In this document: one piece after another, positions 1 through 8,575 of the stretch | How the letters are laid out: the number at the start of each line of letters is the position of its first letter | Numbering within the stretch: position 1 is the stretch's first letter | Source: JABWCQ01 sp964530625 | Lineage (GTDB): Bacteria > Electryoneota > RPQS01 | Reading direction: 5' to 3' | Length of the DNA stretch: 64,000 bases | Assembly (NCBI GenBank): GCA_964530625.1 | Contig: CAZHAK010000013.1 | Coordinates: 1 to 64,000, forward strand | The notes under the pieces: generated by a model | The model's input: only the letters and a program-made list of their open reading frames with translations | Databases searched by the model: none | Told to the model about the DNA's origin: nothing | Translations under genes and position numbers: made by a program

Positions 1-21
1 TTGAGAAAATTTCGCACCATA

Positions 22-57
22 AAACCAAGCGGCCCGCACTTAATTGTGCGGGCCGCC
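22..57 (-). terminator. Intrinsic terminator of the large Cys-rich protein gene
   Basis: A perfect 11-bp GC-rich inverted repeat (29-39 against 46-56, six-base loop) lies 48 bases past the stop codon of the minus-strand gene that ends at 105. Read on the minus strand it is followed by a moderately T-rich tract, TTGGTTTTA. Confidence 0.75.
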
Positions 58-104
58 TGAGTTTAATGATTAGCAGCCATGGTTAGGCCACTACGTCGTG
101 GAGG

Positions 105-3100
105 CTATTGGGTGACCAACAGGTTGAAATTACCTGTTTGGTTATTGTATCCTGAGACACGGATATAGTATGTCGTGCCTTGTGCCGGAGTCGCGTGAGA
201 GACCGTTGATTGCAGGCTGTTCAACGCGCAGTTGTCATCGTTGCAGGCCACTTCGGTGCCACCACAGGCACTCCAGATCGAGAGCGCTGTGTCATAATAG
301 TAGGTGGCTTCACACACCGTCGCGGTGATCGGCGCGGTTGACTCGGATACGTAGTAGTACCAGACGTCGTACAGATCATTGAACGCGCAGCTTGTCACGT
401 CCGTACCGAGGGCTGCGCCCGTGGTATAGCCCGGAAGTGACGTACCGTTAAAGATCTGAATGGCATTTCCGCAGTCGTCATTGGCTGGCGGCGGCGGCGG
501 GCAAGGATTGGCAGTACAGTTCATGAACTGGCTCCAAGTACCTGAGAGACCATCGCACTCTGCTTCGGTCACGTCGGCACACTCAAAGTTGCCGTAGCAG
601 CAGCGTCCGGTGGGAGCCTGATAGGGCTCACAAACGCCTGTCACGACGAAGTTCATGTAGCTCGCGAATCCAACCGCGGCATCCCACGTTTGCGGACCGG
701 CAAGGAGACCATTCAGCGTGGCTTCGAGCGTCCACTGCGGGTCAGCGCCGTCGTCGGGATTACCATCATTGTCCGGGAAGGTCGTTGACCAGACCTTGTA
801 GTCTTCGTCCTGCGGAGCAGTCCAGAAGAGCTTGATATGGTCAGCCAAGTCGGTCACAGTTTCGACATGAATGGTCAAGTCGGGAACCGGGTCACATGGG
901 GTCTGTACCGCACAACCGTTGACGGTGATGCGGTAGGTGTTGCTGCCACCGAGGGGCAAGCCATTGAAGGCACCGAAGGCACCAAAGGCCGCATAATTGC
1001 CCGGTTGCAGAATAGCCGAAACAGAGACCCATCCGGCCGCGCAATCCGTCACGAAACCATTGATGACAAAAGCCGGAGCCAAACAATCATCAATTCCGTT
1101 AACAATGCCGTACAACAGGTTGTTGAATTCGGAACTCACAGAGACCGTCACGAGGGCTTCTTCGGTTACAACGAAGCGGAACCAGTCGGTGTCGCGTGTA
1201 AAGATTGCATCACAGGTAAATGCTTCAGCACAAATGGTGTCGCCGCAGTCAATGTCTTGGAATGACGGCGGGACGCTATTACAACCACCATTCGGGTCAG
1301 GACCAACACAATCAAGGGCGTCAAGGGGTTCGATGACATCATTCGGTCCACAGGTCAGGGCACACGGATTTTCGCACGGAGTGGCACAAGTCAATTCACT
1401 GTCCCAGACACCGCCGAGCGTGTTACATCCGGTGAGCGTGAGGTCATCACAAGAGGCGAAGTTGTTGTAACAGCAACGGCCAAGGGTAAACACACAAGGC
1501 GTGGGATTGGCACAAGGAATACCATCATCAGAAATCGTCAGAGAGTATTCACCATTGCCACCACCCCAACCGTCCACGACCACGAAGTATTCCTGTCCGA
1601 GAATCGAACAGAACGACGCAGTCGAACGCAACGAACTCGGGACTGTGCAGGCAAAGTCGTCGTCGTTTCCGGCGATACAGTTAAAGTTGCTGCAATCATC
1701 TGTGCAAACCACGAGAATTTGGGTATCGTAAAGGGTCGCAGGATCACAGAGAGTGACGGTCATCGTATTGCCGGTACCGGTGATCGAGTACCACGCGTCC
1801 GGTGCGGTGTTAGATCCTTCGTACGGATCAGTCGAGCCAAGGGCGCACTGGAAGCCGGGATCAAGGTCAGTCAGGCCAACCGTAGTGCCTGCATATGTCC
1901 CGGGAACTGCGACTGGCGTGGCCGTAGCGCAGTTATCACCACCTGGTGTCACCAGCGGACACGGAGTGGCACAAGTCAGACCTTCCGTCCATGCACCACC
2001 GAGTGTATTGCATTCGAACAGTGTATTTTCGGCGCAGCTTGCACCGTTTTCATAGCAGCAACGGCCAACGGGCGGAACACAGGGGGTGCATTGCAACCAA
2101 GCGCGGTACTGATGGTCGACTTGGAACGGCAAGCCTGTGAACTGATTCGGACCTGCCCAAGCCCAGTAGGTTCCGGGGAGGAGACATTCAACGGTTATGG
2201 AATAGACTTGACCACAGGGGCCGAATCCACCAGCTTGACCAAGAATTGTGTAGGATTGGCATGTACCGCTGATAAGGAAGCCAAGCACGTCATTGAATTC
2301 AGCGACGATGTTCCAGGTGACGTCCATCTCTTCGGTGATGGTGAACTCGTACCAGTCGGTGTCGCGAGAATTCAAACCATTGTCACAGTTCACATAGGTG
2401 TAAGTACTGCCACAGATCGTGTCACCACAGGCGATTTGCTGAAACAGCGGGCCTGCGAGGTTATTACAGCCACCGTTGGTATCGAACGAATCAAGTTGGC
2501 AAGAGTCAACAGAGGCAAGTTCGATAATATCAAACGGGCCACATTCAAGTTCACAGAGGTTCACACAGGGATTGTCTGTACAGTTCAAACCTTCATCCCA
2601 GACTCCGCCCAAACTTGCGCAGGTCGCTGCGGAGACATTCTGGCACTGCGAGCCGCTGTTATAGCAGCAACGGCCCACAACGGCGGTAGTGACGGTGAGG
2701 GTGTAGTTACCGCAGCTACTGCCGTATCCGTCCACGACGATGTAATAGGTATTGCCAGCCGTTAAGGCTACCGCTTCCAAAAGCGAAACGTAGGGGCTCG
2801 CGTAATTCGGAGCCGTGCACGCGTCATCATTACAGGCATACGGGGCACCCGGAGTGACGGTATTTTGGTAAACGTACAATTTTGTGTCGTAGTTTGTCGT
2901 TCCTGTGCAAAGGGAGATATCCACAGCTACATTGGCAACAGGGGTGTAGGCATACACAACGTCCGGCGCCGTGGAGCCGCCGTAGGGACAGACTTCGTCA
3001 TAGTTATTCGCGAAGGTGCAACTGCTTCCGTTTGCCGAGTACGGCAGGGCCGGAACAGGAATTGGGCACGCAGCAGTTTCACCAGGGGTGACTGTCGGGC

Positions 3101-4412
3101 AAGCCGTGGCACAAGTCAAACCGAGGGAGAAAACACCGCCGAGGGTGGCGCACTCTGCCGGAGTTTGGTCGTCAATACAGTTATAGGTACACGGATCCTG
3201 ATCGGTGTAGCAGCAACGACCGGTCGGGGCCTGAGCGGAAACGTAGAAAACAACCGCTGTTCCAGCGACCACGTTCTGGCCAGTATTGTTGCAGCGATAC
3301 TCTAAACCATTGGTTCCAGTTGTTTCAATACCAACGGTCGCGGACGTTGCGACATGCGTATGTTCAGTTTGATGGAAGACAATTTTGATCTTGCCGTCAG
3401 ACGACAATTGGGCCTGAACCTTCACCAAGCCAGCGCCGCCGCTGTAGGGGTCGACGTTATTCCACTGGACGATAAACAAGTTCGCACTCACGGCCTTGTA
3501 GTAGATGGTGCCGTTGGTGCACGTACCGGGGGTACCCGCGGTGGCAACGAGGTCGTCCCAATAGACGTTAATCTTGGATGTCGTCGTCGTGTTCAGACAG
3601 ACATTTGACCAGGAAGACGACGTGGATCCGAGGCTCAGTTGTCCATTAGTATTGATGTTCACCGTTGTGTAGTTCGTGCCGTAAAACGGGAACGAGAATC
3701 CAATGTTAGCATTAGCTTGACTGTCATCACCAACGGGTCCAATTGTCGCAGCGGGGTCGTTGCAGAGTTCAACAAAGTTGTATGCCACAGTGTCCGGAGC
3801 GACGTTATCAACCCAAACATAACCGAAACCATCCGGGCCGCCTTGTGCATCGAGGGGTTCGAAATCTCTTTCGCGGGGCGCGAAATACTCTTCGAGCTCA
3901 GTGTACAGCTCTTTTTCGCCGTTTGACAACTGGATGCCGTCCTGGATGCGCAATCTCAGTTGCTCAAAGGTAGCTTTGCGGTTATCAGCTTCATGGGCCG
4001 CGATAGCGGCTTGTGCGGCCGCATTCGGAGCGACGTAACCTTCGGGCGCGGTCGCCGACAACATAGAAACGTCAGCAACGGGTTCCGCTTTCGTTTCATT
4101 CTGCACTTGTGCCTTCGCCTCGACGGGACTCGAGGCCTTGTCCAACGCCTCGACATAGCTGTCCGGGGCATTAGCCAAGACGGAAGGCATCTTTAAGCTT
4201 GTTAACAAAGCATTAAGTTCTGCTCTCCGGGCGATCAATTCCGGCGTTTGGCCGTTGATCTGCATTTGCTTTTCGACGTCCCTCAGCTCGATCCTAATCT
4301 GATCGCTGGCGGCGACCTCGCGCTTGATATTACCTTGATTCGCCACGGCGAAACCGATAATGCCACAACACAAGAGGCCGGTTACAACATACATAAGCCA
4401 TTTCTTGGTCAT
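105..4412 (-). CDS. Giant secreted cysteine-rich repeat protein with five GRCCY modules
   Basis: The product is 1435 aa. It has an N-terminal signal or anchor helix (about residues 5-25), then two charged helical stretches likely to form coiled coil. A beta-rich domain with an FSFPFYG motif (about 210-395) follows. Five copies of a roughly 40-residue module come next, starting GRCCY and carrying a C...LGG.W...L.C...PC pattern. They alternate with beta-sandwich segments resembling bacterial pre-peptidase C-terminal (PPC) domains, ending in motifs like TYYIVVDGYG. There is no type-A T9SS sorting domain at the C-terminus, so its export route is unclear. I chose the ATG at 4412 because GAGGAG lies five bases upstream; a GTG two codons earlier overlaps that site. 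The many paired cysteines suggest a disulfide-stabilised surface or extracellular protein. Its function is not recognised. Confidence 0.85.
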   Translation of the reverse strand: MTKKWLMYVVTGLLCCGIIGFAVANQGNIKREVAASDQIRIELRDVEKQMQINGQTPELIARRAELNALLTSLKMPSVLANAPDSYVEALDKASSPVEAKAQVQNETKAEPVADVSMLSATAPEGYVAPNAAAQAAIAAHEADNRKATFEQLRLRIQDGIQLSNGEKELYTELEEYFAPRERDFEPLDAQGGPDGFGYVWVDNVAPDTVAYNFVELCNDPAATIGPVGDDSQANANIGFSFPFYGTNYTTVNINTNGQLSLGSTSSSWSNVCLNTTTTSKINVYWDDLVATAGTPGTCTNGTIYYKAVSANLFIVQWNNVDPYSGGAGLVKVQAQLSSDGKIKIVFHQTEHTHVATSATVGIETTGTNGLEYRCNNTGQNVVAGTAVVFYVSAQAPTGRCCYTDQDPCTYNCIDDQTPAECATLGGVFSLGLTCATACPTVTPGETAACPIPVPALPYSANGSSCTFANNYDEVCPYGGSTAPDVVYAYTPVANVAVDISLCTGTTNYDTKLYVYQNTVTPGAPYACNDDACTAPNYASPYVSLLEAVALTAGNTYYIVVDGYGSSCGNYTLTVTTAVVGRCCYNSGSQCQNVSAATCASLGGVWDEGLNCTDNPCVNLCELECGPFDIIELASVDSCQLDSFDTNGGCNNLAGPLFQQIACGDTICGSTYTYVNCDNGLNSRDTDWYEFTITEEMDVTWNIVAEFNDVLGFLISGTCQSYTILGQAGGFGPCGQVYSITVECLLPGTYWAWAGPNQFTGLPFQVDHQYRAWLQCTPCVPPVGRCCYENGASCAENTLFECNTLGGAWTEGLTCATPCPLVTPGGDNCATATPVAVPGTYAGTTVGLTDLDPGFQCALGSTDPYEGSNTAPDAWYSITGTGNTMTVTLCDPATLYDTQILVVCTDDCSNFNCIAGNDDDFACTVPSSLRSTASFCSILGQEYFVVVDGWGGGNGEYSLTISDDGIPCANPTPCVFTLGRCCYNNFASCDDLTLTGCNTLGGVWDSELTCATPCENPCALTCGPNDVIEPLDALDCVGPDPNGGCNSVPPSFQDIDCGDTICAEAFTCDAIFTRDTDWFRFVVTEEALVTVSVSSEFNNLLYGIVNGIDDCLAPAFVINGFVTDCAAGWVSVSAILQPGNYAAFGAFGAFNGLPLGGSNTYRITVNGCAVQTPCDPVPDLTIHVETVTDLADHIKLFWTAPQDEDYKVWSTTFPDNDGNPDDGADPQWTLEATLNGLLAGPQTWDAAVGFASYMNFVVTGVCEPYQAPTGRCCYGNFECADVTEAECDGLSGTWSQFMNCTANPCPPPPPANDDCGNAIQIFNGTSLPGYTTGAALGTDVTSCAFNDLYDVWYYYVSESTAPITATVCEATYYYDTALSIWSACGGTEVACNDDNCALNSLQSTVSHATPAQGTTYYIRVSGYNNQTGNFNLLVTQ

Positions 4413-4515
4413 CTTCACTCCTCACAACTTAGGTTATTGGGTCAATACAGTTGAACCCGAGACACAGATTTTTCAGTGCAGCCTTTTTATCCTACACCAA
4501 TTCCACAGCACCACA

Positions 4516-4544
4516 AATATAGGCTTCAAACTGAAGTGAGTCAA
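4516..4544 (-). promoter_or_regulatory. Sigma70-type promoter with a dyad in the spacer
   Basis: On the minus strand TTGACT (4539-4544) is followed by a 17-base spacer and TATATT (4516-4521). This predicts a start near 4509 and a leader of about 95 bases for the gene starting at 4412. The spacer contains the dyad CTTCA-GTT-TGAAG (4524-4536), a possible repressor site. The rest of the 4413-4876 gap is AT-rich with no credible gene. Confidence 0.65.
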
Positions 4545-4741
4545 CTCAAAATGGTTGAAAACAACACATTATCCAATTGGGTGGGAACATAAACAATTTG
4601 AATAATAATAAGCAGTTAAAAAAATTTGTTATTTTGGGCAAAGAGTAGAAAACAAGAACTTATGAAAATTGGATGTAAATATCCGGAGAGTACACGGCAC
4701 AGTTTCGAGAGCTTGAAACCTCCTTAATAAGAGGCATAAAG

Positions 4742-4775
4742 ATTGGCCCGGACACATTAAGATGTCCGGGCCAAT
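4742..4775 (-). terminator. 13-bp perfect hairpin after the signalling operon
   Basis: Positions 4742-4754 and 4763-4775 form a perfect 13-bp inverted repeat with an eight-base loop, about 100 bases past the receiver gene. Two smaller hairpins precede it on the minus strand: ACCCGGC/GCCGGGT (4828-4847) and GCCTG/CAGGC (about 4791-4807). The T-tract is weak (CTTTAT), so this may be a processing or 3'-end stability structure instead of a classical terminator. Confidence 0.5.
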
Positions 4776-4876
4776 ACAGACTGCTAATAAAGCCTGTCTT
4801 TTTCAGGCGGGGTTTGTCATCGGTCTGACCCGGCGATAGAGCCGGGTGTTTCACAATTTGAGGCCTCGGATGGACG

Positions 4877-5278
4877 TTACGTCTGGCGCGCGGCCTCATG
4901 GAGGGCCGTGAAGTAATCTTTTGAAAACAAGCTCAAATCCGTGCCACGAGGGGAGAAGTCTTTGGTGATAATGGCGTAGGCTCCCAGGGATCGGAGTTCG
5001 TCCTTGACGGACGGTTGATCATTGATCGGAAGCCCTGTGACCACAACGATGCCGGGATGAAGATTTCTTTCGAGCAGCTTCATGAGGACGGTGCGTCCGT
5101 TCATTCTGGGCATTTCGAGGTCGAGCGAGAGCACATCGGGCCGGTGAGTTTCGATGGAGCTAAGGCACTCGTCTCCGTCGGCGACGCTGGCGCACAATTC
5201 AAATCCGTCTTCATGCTCAATAAGCTGCTGAAGAACTTTTCGTACAACGGGATTGTCATCCGCAATGAGGACCCGCAC
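4877..5278 (-). CDS. Stand-alone receiver domain (CheY/CheB-type response regulator)
   Basis: This is a single receiver domain of about 133 aa with no output domain. The acidic pair is in VLIADDNPVV, the phosphoacceptor Asp is in SLDLEMP, the conserved Thr is in VVVTG and the Lys is in IITKD. The LDLEMPRMNG context is most like the receiver of CheB. I prefer the GTG at 5278 because GGAGG lies four bases upstream and the protein then begins as a normal receiver (MRVLIADD). An ATG at 5305 would add nine residues. It is the last gene of the HTH-CheW-HDOD-receiver operon and starts just after the HDOD stop. It probably relays phosphorylation from a kinase encoded elsewhere. Confidence 0.85.
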   Translation of the reverse strand: MRVLIADDNPVVRKVLQQLIEHEDGFELCASVADGDECLSSIETHRPDVLSLDLEMPRMNGRTVLMKLLERNLHPGIVVVTGLPINDQPSVKDELRSLGAYAIITKDFSPRGTDLSLFSKDYFTALHEAARQT

Positions 5279-5309
5279 GTTACCTCCGCCGTTTCGTTTG
5301 ATCATACCA

Positions 5310-6257
5310 TTAATCTGCAGTTGCCAACCGGAGGAATTCCCTCGCCCGGTCAATATTTTCCTGAATTTCTTCGACAAAGGCTTGAATGTCGAGGGAAAGG
5401 ATGCTTTCATTTTCTTTGGCGAGCACTTCCCACGCGGGGTTTTGCGCAAGCTGTTCGTTCAGAATCTTCCGGGTGTCTTCCTCTAGGATAGCTCGAGCCA
5501 GACTTGCCGCCAGATGGACAATGGCTGTCAAGGTGGCGCTTTCATGTTCAATGCCCGGCTGATGATGATAGCGAATACATTCGACAATCGCATTGGGCAG
5601 AGACCATTTGCCGGCAAGCCATGCGCCGACTTCAGCATGGTCTGTTCCGAGGATCCGTTGTTCTGCGACAATCGACGGTAGATTTTCGTCTTCAGCGAGT
5701 TTGAACGCCTGTCCCAGTTCCTTGGGGAAGTATTGATGCAGGAGGATTTTGCCAATATTGTGCAGCAGCCCCGCGGTGAACTCGATGCCGTGTAAACGCA
5801 GGTGTAGTTTGGCGGCGAGGACGCGCGCGACTTCGCCCGTGCCGGCGCTGTGCTCCCAGAACACATCGCGCTGAAACATCACATCCTGACCTTGATTCGG
5901 GAAGGATTTCAGGACAGAAATGGAGGTCACGAGGCTTGAAACTTCCCTCATTCCGAGCACGACCAGGGCCATGTTCAGGGATTCAACTCTGCGGGGCATG
6001 CCGTAGAACGCGCTATTCGAGACCCTCAGGATTTTTCCGGTCATGGAGGGGTCATTGCGGATAATGCGAACTATTTCGGACATGCCGGCCATGGGATCAT
6101 TGGCCAAGCGGGAAACTTCGAGTGCGATGGTCGGCAGAGTCGGGAGATCATTCGCCTCTTGCAGCTTCTGCATGACCTGTTTGCTGCGCGCCGGATCGCC
6201 GACGATCAACTCTTCGGACGGATCAACAGCCGCGAAGCTGTGGGAGGGGTTCTTCAT
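5310..6257 (-). CDS. HDOD domain signalling protein
   Basis: The 315-aa protein has an HDOD domain over about residues 25-230, beginning LPTLPTIALEVSRLAND. HDOD proteins are usually catalytically inactive relatives of HD hydrolases that act in signalling and chemotaxis-like pathways. The usual HD pair is degenerate here (LLHNIGK, His-Asn in place of His-Asp), which agrees with a non-catalytic role. The start overlaps the upstream cheW-like stop by four bases, implying translational coupling. The C-terminal 80 residues are helical. The ligand or partner is unknown. Confidence 0.88.
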   Translation of the reverse strand: MKNPSHSFAAVDPSEELIVGDPARSKQVMQKLQEANDLPTLPTIALEVSRLANDPMAGMSEIVRIIRNDPSMTGKILRVSNSAFYGMPRRVESLNMALVVLGMREVSSLVTSISVLKSFPNQGQDVMFQRDVFWEHSAGTGEVARVLAAKLHLRLHGIEFTAGLLHNIGKILLHQYFPKELGQAFKLAEDENLPSIVAEQRILGTDHAEVGAWLAGKWSLPNAIVECIRYHHQPGIEHESATLTAIVHLAASLARAILEEDTRKILNEQLAQNPAWEVLAKENESILSLDIQAFVEEIQENIDRAREFLRLATAD

Positions 6258-6730
6258 TCATACTCCGATTTCACGACGGTTTTCGGTTTGGCAAGTTCAT
6301 TCAGATTCAACCAGAAAACATCACCCTGCCGTGTCACGGTACGCGCCCGGGCAGGTAGCGGGGAGCATTGTAGGTCGGTATTAAGCAGACCGCGAGAGTT
6401 GACGGGGATGACTTCATCCGCCAAATCAAAGACCAGGGCGATTTGCTCTTGGTGCCACTCGACGACAGCGAGGGTCGGCAGCAACGTGGGTTGGTTAGAA
6501 GGCCGTGGTTGTTTACGCAAGTCGAGTACGGGAAAACGTCCATGCTTGAGCTGCACAAGTCCTTCAAAGCCCATTTCCGTATTGGGAATGAGCGGCAAAT
6601 CGCTGTAAAGGCCAATAATCTCGTCCACAGCGAGTGCGTATCGCCAACTACCCAGTCTGAAACAAACGAGTTTAGTTGACGGAGCTGCAGGGGCGGCGGC
6701 ACGGCGCGGCCTATTGGGAGCGACAACCAT
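6254..6730 (-). CDS. CheW-like adaptor protein
   Basis: The 158-aa protein consists of one CheW-like domain (about residues 18-155) after a short Pro/Ala-rich N-terminus. Recognisable parts are VCFRLGSWRYALAVDEI, the central GLVQLKHGRFPVLDLR, and a second beta-barrel half with LVFDLADEVIPV. CheW domains connect receptors to CheA-type kinases. No receptor or CheA gene is in this window, so this may be a dedicated adaptor for a signalling cluster. It overlaps the HDOD gene by four bases and starts two bases after the HTH gene. Confidence 0.88.
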   Translation of the reverse strand: MVVAPNRPRRAAAPAAPSTKLVCFRLGSWRYALAVDEIIGLYSDLPLIPNTEMGFEGLVQLKHGRFPVLDLRKQPRPSNQPTLLPTLAVVEWHQEQIALVFDLADEVIPVNSRGLLNTDLQCSPLPARARTVTRQGDVFWLNLNELAKPKTVVKSEYE

Positions 6731-6732
6731 AA

Positions 6733-6927
6733 TTATTGTTGTTTGAGTTTTTTCTCAAGCCCGAGTAACAGTCTGGCAGCGATTCTATTGGGGCTGGACT
6801 TGCCATTTTCCCAGCGGTTGACCGTGGAAAAAGTCACGCCGATGAGATGGGCAAAGTCTTCTTGAGTGAGCTGCATACGATGCCGGATTTGGCGGATACG
6901 CTCGGCGTCCATTCGCATTTGATCCAA
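6733..6927 (-). CDS. Small XRE-family HTH regulator
   Basis: The 64-aa protein is little more than a helix-turn-helix of the Cro/CI (XRE) type: MQLTQEDFAHLIGVTFSTVN followed by RWENG, then a short helical tail. The TTG start at 6927 has GGAG six bases upstream; ATG codons at 6918 and 6912 are alternatives. As first gene of the HTH-CheW-HDOD-receiver operon it may autoregulate it. XRE domains of this Q-E-FA-GVS-TV-RWE type also occur in small plasmid or toxin-antitoxin regulators, but no toxin gene adjoins it. Confidence 0.82.
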   Translation of the reverse strand: MDQMRMDAERIRQIRHRMQLTQEDFAHLIGVTFSTVNRWENGKSSPNRIAARLLLGLEKKLKQQ

Positions 6928-7195
6928 GAGAGTCTCCGGGAAGTTAGGGGTCAGTTAGAAATATCAACATCTTGACGGAGTGCAATAGCTGGGCCATTGC
7001 GAAGTCTATGGCGAGGGAAGGCTCTCGAACAGAGTTAAGACAATTTTTAACAAAAGTTTAATAAGTGAACAAAGAGCAGGCATAAGATAGGGCGCGGGAG
7101 GAAGAAATGGCGAGGAATGGGGTACGAGTGGACGAAACTGGCCGGGAGAAGGGAAGCAGGTGAAACGGGGGAAAAACCGAAGCGAAAGCCGGGTC
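6928..7195. other. Intergenic region without a recognised gene
   Basis: These 268 bases between the P-loop gene and the HTH operon hold no convincing ORF. The middle part (about 7030-7070) is AT-rich and may contain the promoter of the HTH operon, but I could not place a good -35/-10 pair. No strong terminator hairpin is visible downstream of the gene ending at 7196. Confidence 0.4.
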
Positions 7196-7825
7196 TTATG
7201 AGGAGTAGAGTCCGCCGGTAGAGTCCATCCAGTCGGCAATTTGGCTGGCTAAATCGGGCAGGTCGCCGCTGGAAACATCGAGTTTCAGGACACGGAGCAG
7301 CGAGTTATCCGCGAGCTGTTGAAGATAGTCTTGTTCTTTGAGATAGATTGAGAGATCGTCGTACTGAGATGGATTGCCGCTGACTTTCAGGCGCTCTTCA
7401 CGCGCGGCTTCAAAGGTGGAAGGTTGACGAACACAGAGGACGATACGATAGTTCAGTGGAAGCAATCTTTCTTCAAGCCAACGGAAGTCGTAGATGCGGC
7501 CGCAATAGAGATTCTGGTGCATCATCGTGGAGAGGTGGAACCGGTCGATGATCCACGAATAGTATTGCTGGAGTTCAAAGAGTCGCATCCACGTGGAGTA
7601 GGTTTCCATCGCGAGCGATTCTTCGTCCTGATTAAAGTTGATCAATCCCCTGCCCCACGGGAAATCGGTGAACGCACACCACTCTCCGCTGATGTAGGGA
7701 GAATGATAACGATACTTGCGCGGGCCGATGATGCGCGGATGCTCATTCAAGAGAAACCCGAGATCAGTTTTGTGTGTCAGGCGCGTACCTTCGAGAATAA
7801 TTTTGGGACAGAGTTTGCCGCTCAT
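7196..7825 (-). CDS. P-loop kinase-like protein with degenerate Walker A
   Basis: The 209-aa protein begins KIILEGTRLTHKTDL. This sits where thymidylate or deoxynucleoside kinases carry LEGxxGxGKT, but the last glycine is replaced by His (GTRLTHKT). A DRFHLS motif at about residue 94 matches the DRx motif of the kinases, and LCVRQPSTFEAAREER resembles their lid-region arginines. The overall pattern supports a nucleoside/dTMP kinase-like fold. Catalytic activity is uncertain because of the altered P-loop. The start overlaps the tatC stop (ATGA), so the two are translationally coupled, though no functional link is evident. Confidence 0.6.
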   Translation of the reverse strand: MSGKLCPKIILEGTRLTHKTDLGFLLNEHPRIIGPRKYRYHSPYISGEWCAFTDFPWGRGLINFNQDEESLAMETYSTWMRLFELQQYYSWIIDRFHLSTMMHQNLYCGRIYDFRWLEERLLPLNYRIVLCVRQPSTFEAAREERLKVSGNPSQYDDLSIYLKEQDYLQQLADNSLLRVLKLDVSSGDLPDLASQIADWMDSTGGLYSS

Positions 7826-8550
7826 GCCTGTTGTTTTTTGCGGCGGGCTTCGATGAGTACCCCGATCCAGATAGCGGCTTCGTAGAGAATGATCATGGGC
7901 GAGACCATAAGCATCATGGTCAGGGCATCAGTGGTGGGTGTGGCGAAGGCTGAGAGAATGAAGATCAGGACGATAGCAATCCGGCGGTGCTTGCGGAAGA
8001 AGCTGCTCTTGACCATGCCTGATGAAATCAGCACGGTCATGATCAGCGGTAGTTGGAAAATCACCCCGAAGGCGAGCAGGAGGAAGAGAATCAGGCTGAC
8101 GTAGCTGTTCAGCGACCAGAAGTTTTGCAGACCTGATTCGGCAAACGATCCCAAGAACTCGAGCGCAGTGGGAAGAATCTGCCACGCGAAGATCACCCCG
8201 CCCCAGAAGAGAATTGTTGAAACGGTTACTATCGGCCAGAGCCAGAGTTTTTCTTTTTTTTGCAGTCCGGGGCCGACGAATCCGTAGATTTGCCACGCGA
8301 CGAAGGGTGAAGCTAACAGGACTCCAAGCAGAAGCGAAATCTTTAATTCAATAATGAAACCGTCCGAGGGGCCAAGCAGAGAAAGAGTACCGGGAACGGA
8401 TTTCCGAAAAGGCTCCATCAGGAAATCACGGGCACGGTCGGCCAAGGCGAATCCCGCGAAGGCTCCGAGGGCAATGAACAAAAAGCTGCGCAGCAGACGC
8501 TTGCGCAGCTCGTCCAAGTGATCCCAGAAGGTTTTAGCTTGATCAGGCAA
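7822..8550 (-). CDS. tatC: Sec-independent protein translocase TatC
   Basis: TatC is the multispanning core receptor of the twin-arginine translocation pathway, which exports folded proteins across the inner membrane. The 242-aa protein has the family N-terminus (HLDELRKRLLRS), about six hydrophobic segments, the QIYGFVGPGL segment after TM2, and the late SAFATPTTDALTMMLMV signature. Length is typical. It starts with TTG at 8550 without a strong ribosome binding site. TatA/TatB are not encoded nearby. It is co-oriented with the upstream queuosine precursor transporter. Confidence 0.93.
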   Translation of the reverse strand: MPDQAKTFWDHLDELRKRLLRSFLFIALGAFAGFALADRARDFLMEPFRKSVPGTLSLLGPSDGFIIELKISLLLGVLLASPFVAWQIYGFVGPGLQKKEKLWLWPIVTVSTILFWGGVIFAWQILPTALEFLGSFAESGLQNFWSLNSYVSLILFLLLAFGVIFQLPLIMTVLISSGMVKSSFFRKHRRIAIVLIFILSAFATPTTDALTMMLMVSPMIILYEAAIWIGVLIEARRKKQQA

Positions 8551-8575
8551 TCGTTGACTCTAACTAATTAGAACG

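Noticed and set aside
1719..2765. 348-aa open frame on the plus strand inside the Cys-rich protein gene
   Set aside because: Antisense to a well-supported gene; it has no ribosome binding site or recognisable domain and its composition mirrors the Gly/Thr/Cys-rich gene below.
4660..4899. 79-aa minus-strand frame in the 4413-4876 gap
   Set aside because: Contains the hairpin-rich terminator region and lacks a ribosome binding site; no conserved motif.
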